Source: Deltaproteobacteria bacterium
GTDB lineage: Bacteria > Myxococcota_A > UBA9042
DNA: 15,362 nucleotides
Reading direction: 5' to 3'
NCBI GenBank assembly: GCA_020632665.1
Contig: JACKFC010000060.1
Coordinates: forward strand, 1 to 15,362
The notes under the pieces are model-generated. The model saw nothing but the letters and a program-made list of their open reading frames with translations, ran no database searches and was not told the DNA's origin. This document shows, in pieces, positions 15,353 through 15,362 of the stretch; position 1 is the stretch's first letter; every line of letters starts with the position of its first letter. Both the position numbers and the translations under genes were made by a program.

Positions 15353-15357
15353 GGAGG
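15353..15357 (+). promoter_or_regulatory. Ribosome binding site-like sequence at the window edge
   Basis: GGAGG within GTGGAGGGGGAA, five bases from the end of the window. A start codon would be expected just outside, so the next gene (possibly the pump partner of the adaptor) would begin about 20 bases after the terminator. This is inference from a five-base match. Confidence 0.35.
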
Positions 15358-15362
15358 GGGAA

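Noticed and set aside
1..15362. CRISPR array, tRNA or rRNA gene, insertion sequence or attachment site
   Set aside because: I found no regularly spaced identical repeats, transposase motifs, terminal inverted repeats or tRNA-like cloverleaf. The ends of the accessory region are not marked by any direct repeat visible inside the window.

Overview
The window is GC-rich and densely coded. It looks like chromosome from a Gram-negative bacterium: there are two lipoprotein signal peptides, an efflux-type periplasmic adaptor and a LolCDE/MacB-type ABC exporter. The Thr/Asp/Ser/Gly-rich linker behind one lipobox, together with the GC-rich codon use, resembles the myxobacterial/bradymonad (former deltaproteobacterial) lineages. 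That placement is inference; no RNA gene or phylogenetic marker is present to settle it.

Left part (1-7063, all + strand): a defence-type accessory region. It opens inside a large type ISP restriction-modification protein, of which the end of the helicase, the N6-adenine methyltransferase and the target-recognition region are present. Then follow a 150-base gap full of short inverted repeats, a small unrecognised protein (3280-3576), a short protein with a PD-(D/E)XK-like core that lacks the usual N-terminal helices (3590-4000), a second gap with a possible promoter, a DUF262 protein (4149-5819) and a full-length HipA-type kinase (5816-7063). The last two share an ATGA overlap. No HipB-like DNA-binding antitoxin gene accompanies the kinase, and the DUF262 protein has no recognisable HNH nuclease motif. 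This coupled DUF262-HipA pair is the most unusual arrangement in the window.

Middle (7060-10750): housekeeping-like genes. A DUF3293 protein overlaps the kinase stop codon and is coupled to pyrC, the class II dihydroorotase of pyrimidine synthesis. On the opposite strand, meeting pyrC tail to tail with a 13-base overlap, lies a lipoprotein that joins a ThuA-like domain to a glucose/sorbosone-dehydrogenase-like beta-propeller.

Right part (10827-15362, + strand): two FtsX/MacB-type permeases and their ATPase form a tight operon for an ABC exporter. After 195 bases carrying twin palindromes there is a lipoprotein adaptor of the AcrA/HlyD type, followed by a strong intrinsic terminator and a Shine-Dalgarno-like sequence at the very edge of the window, so another gene probably begins just outside. 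Codon use becomes more strongly GC-biased from about 7060 onward, which fits an acquired island on the left abutting core genes on the right.
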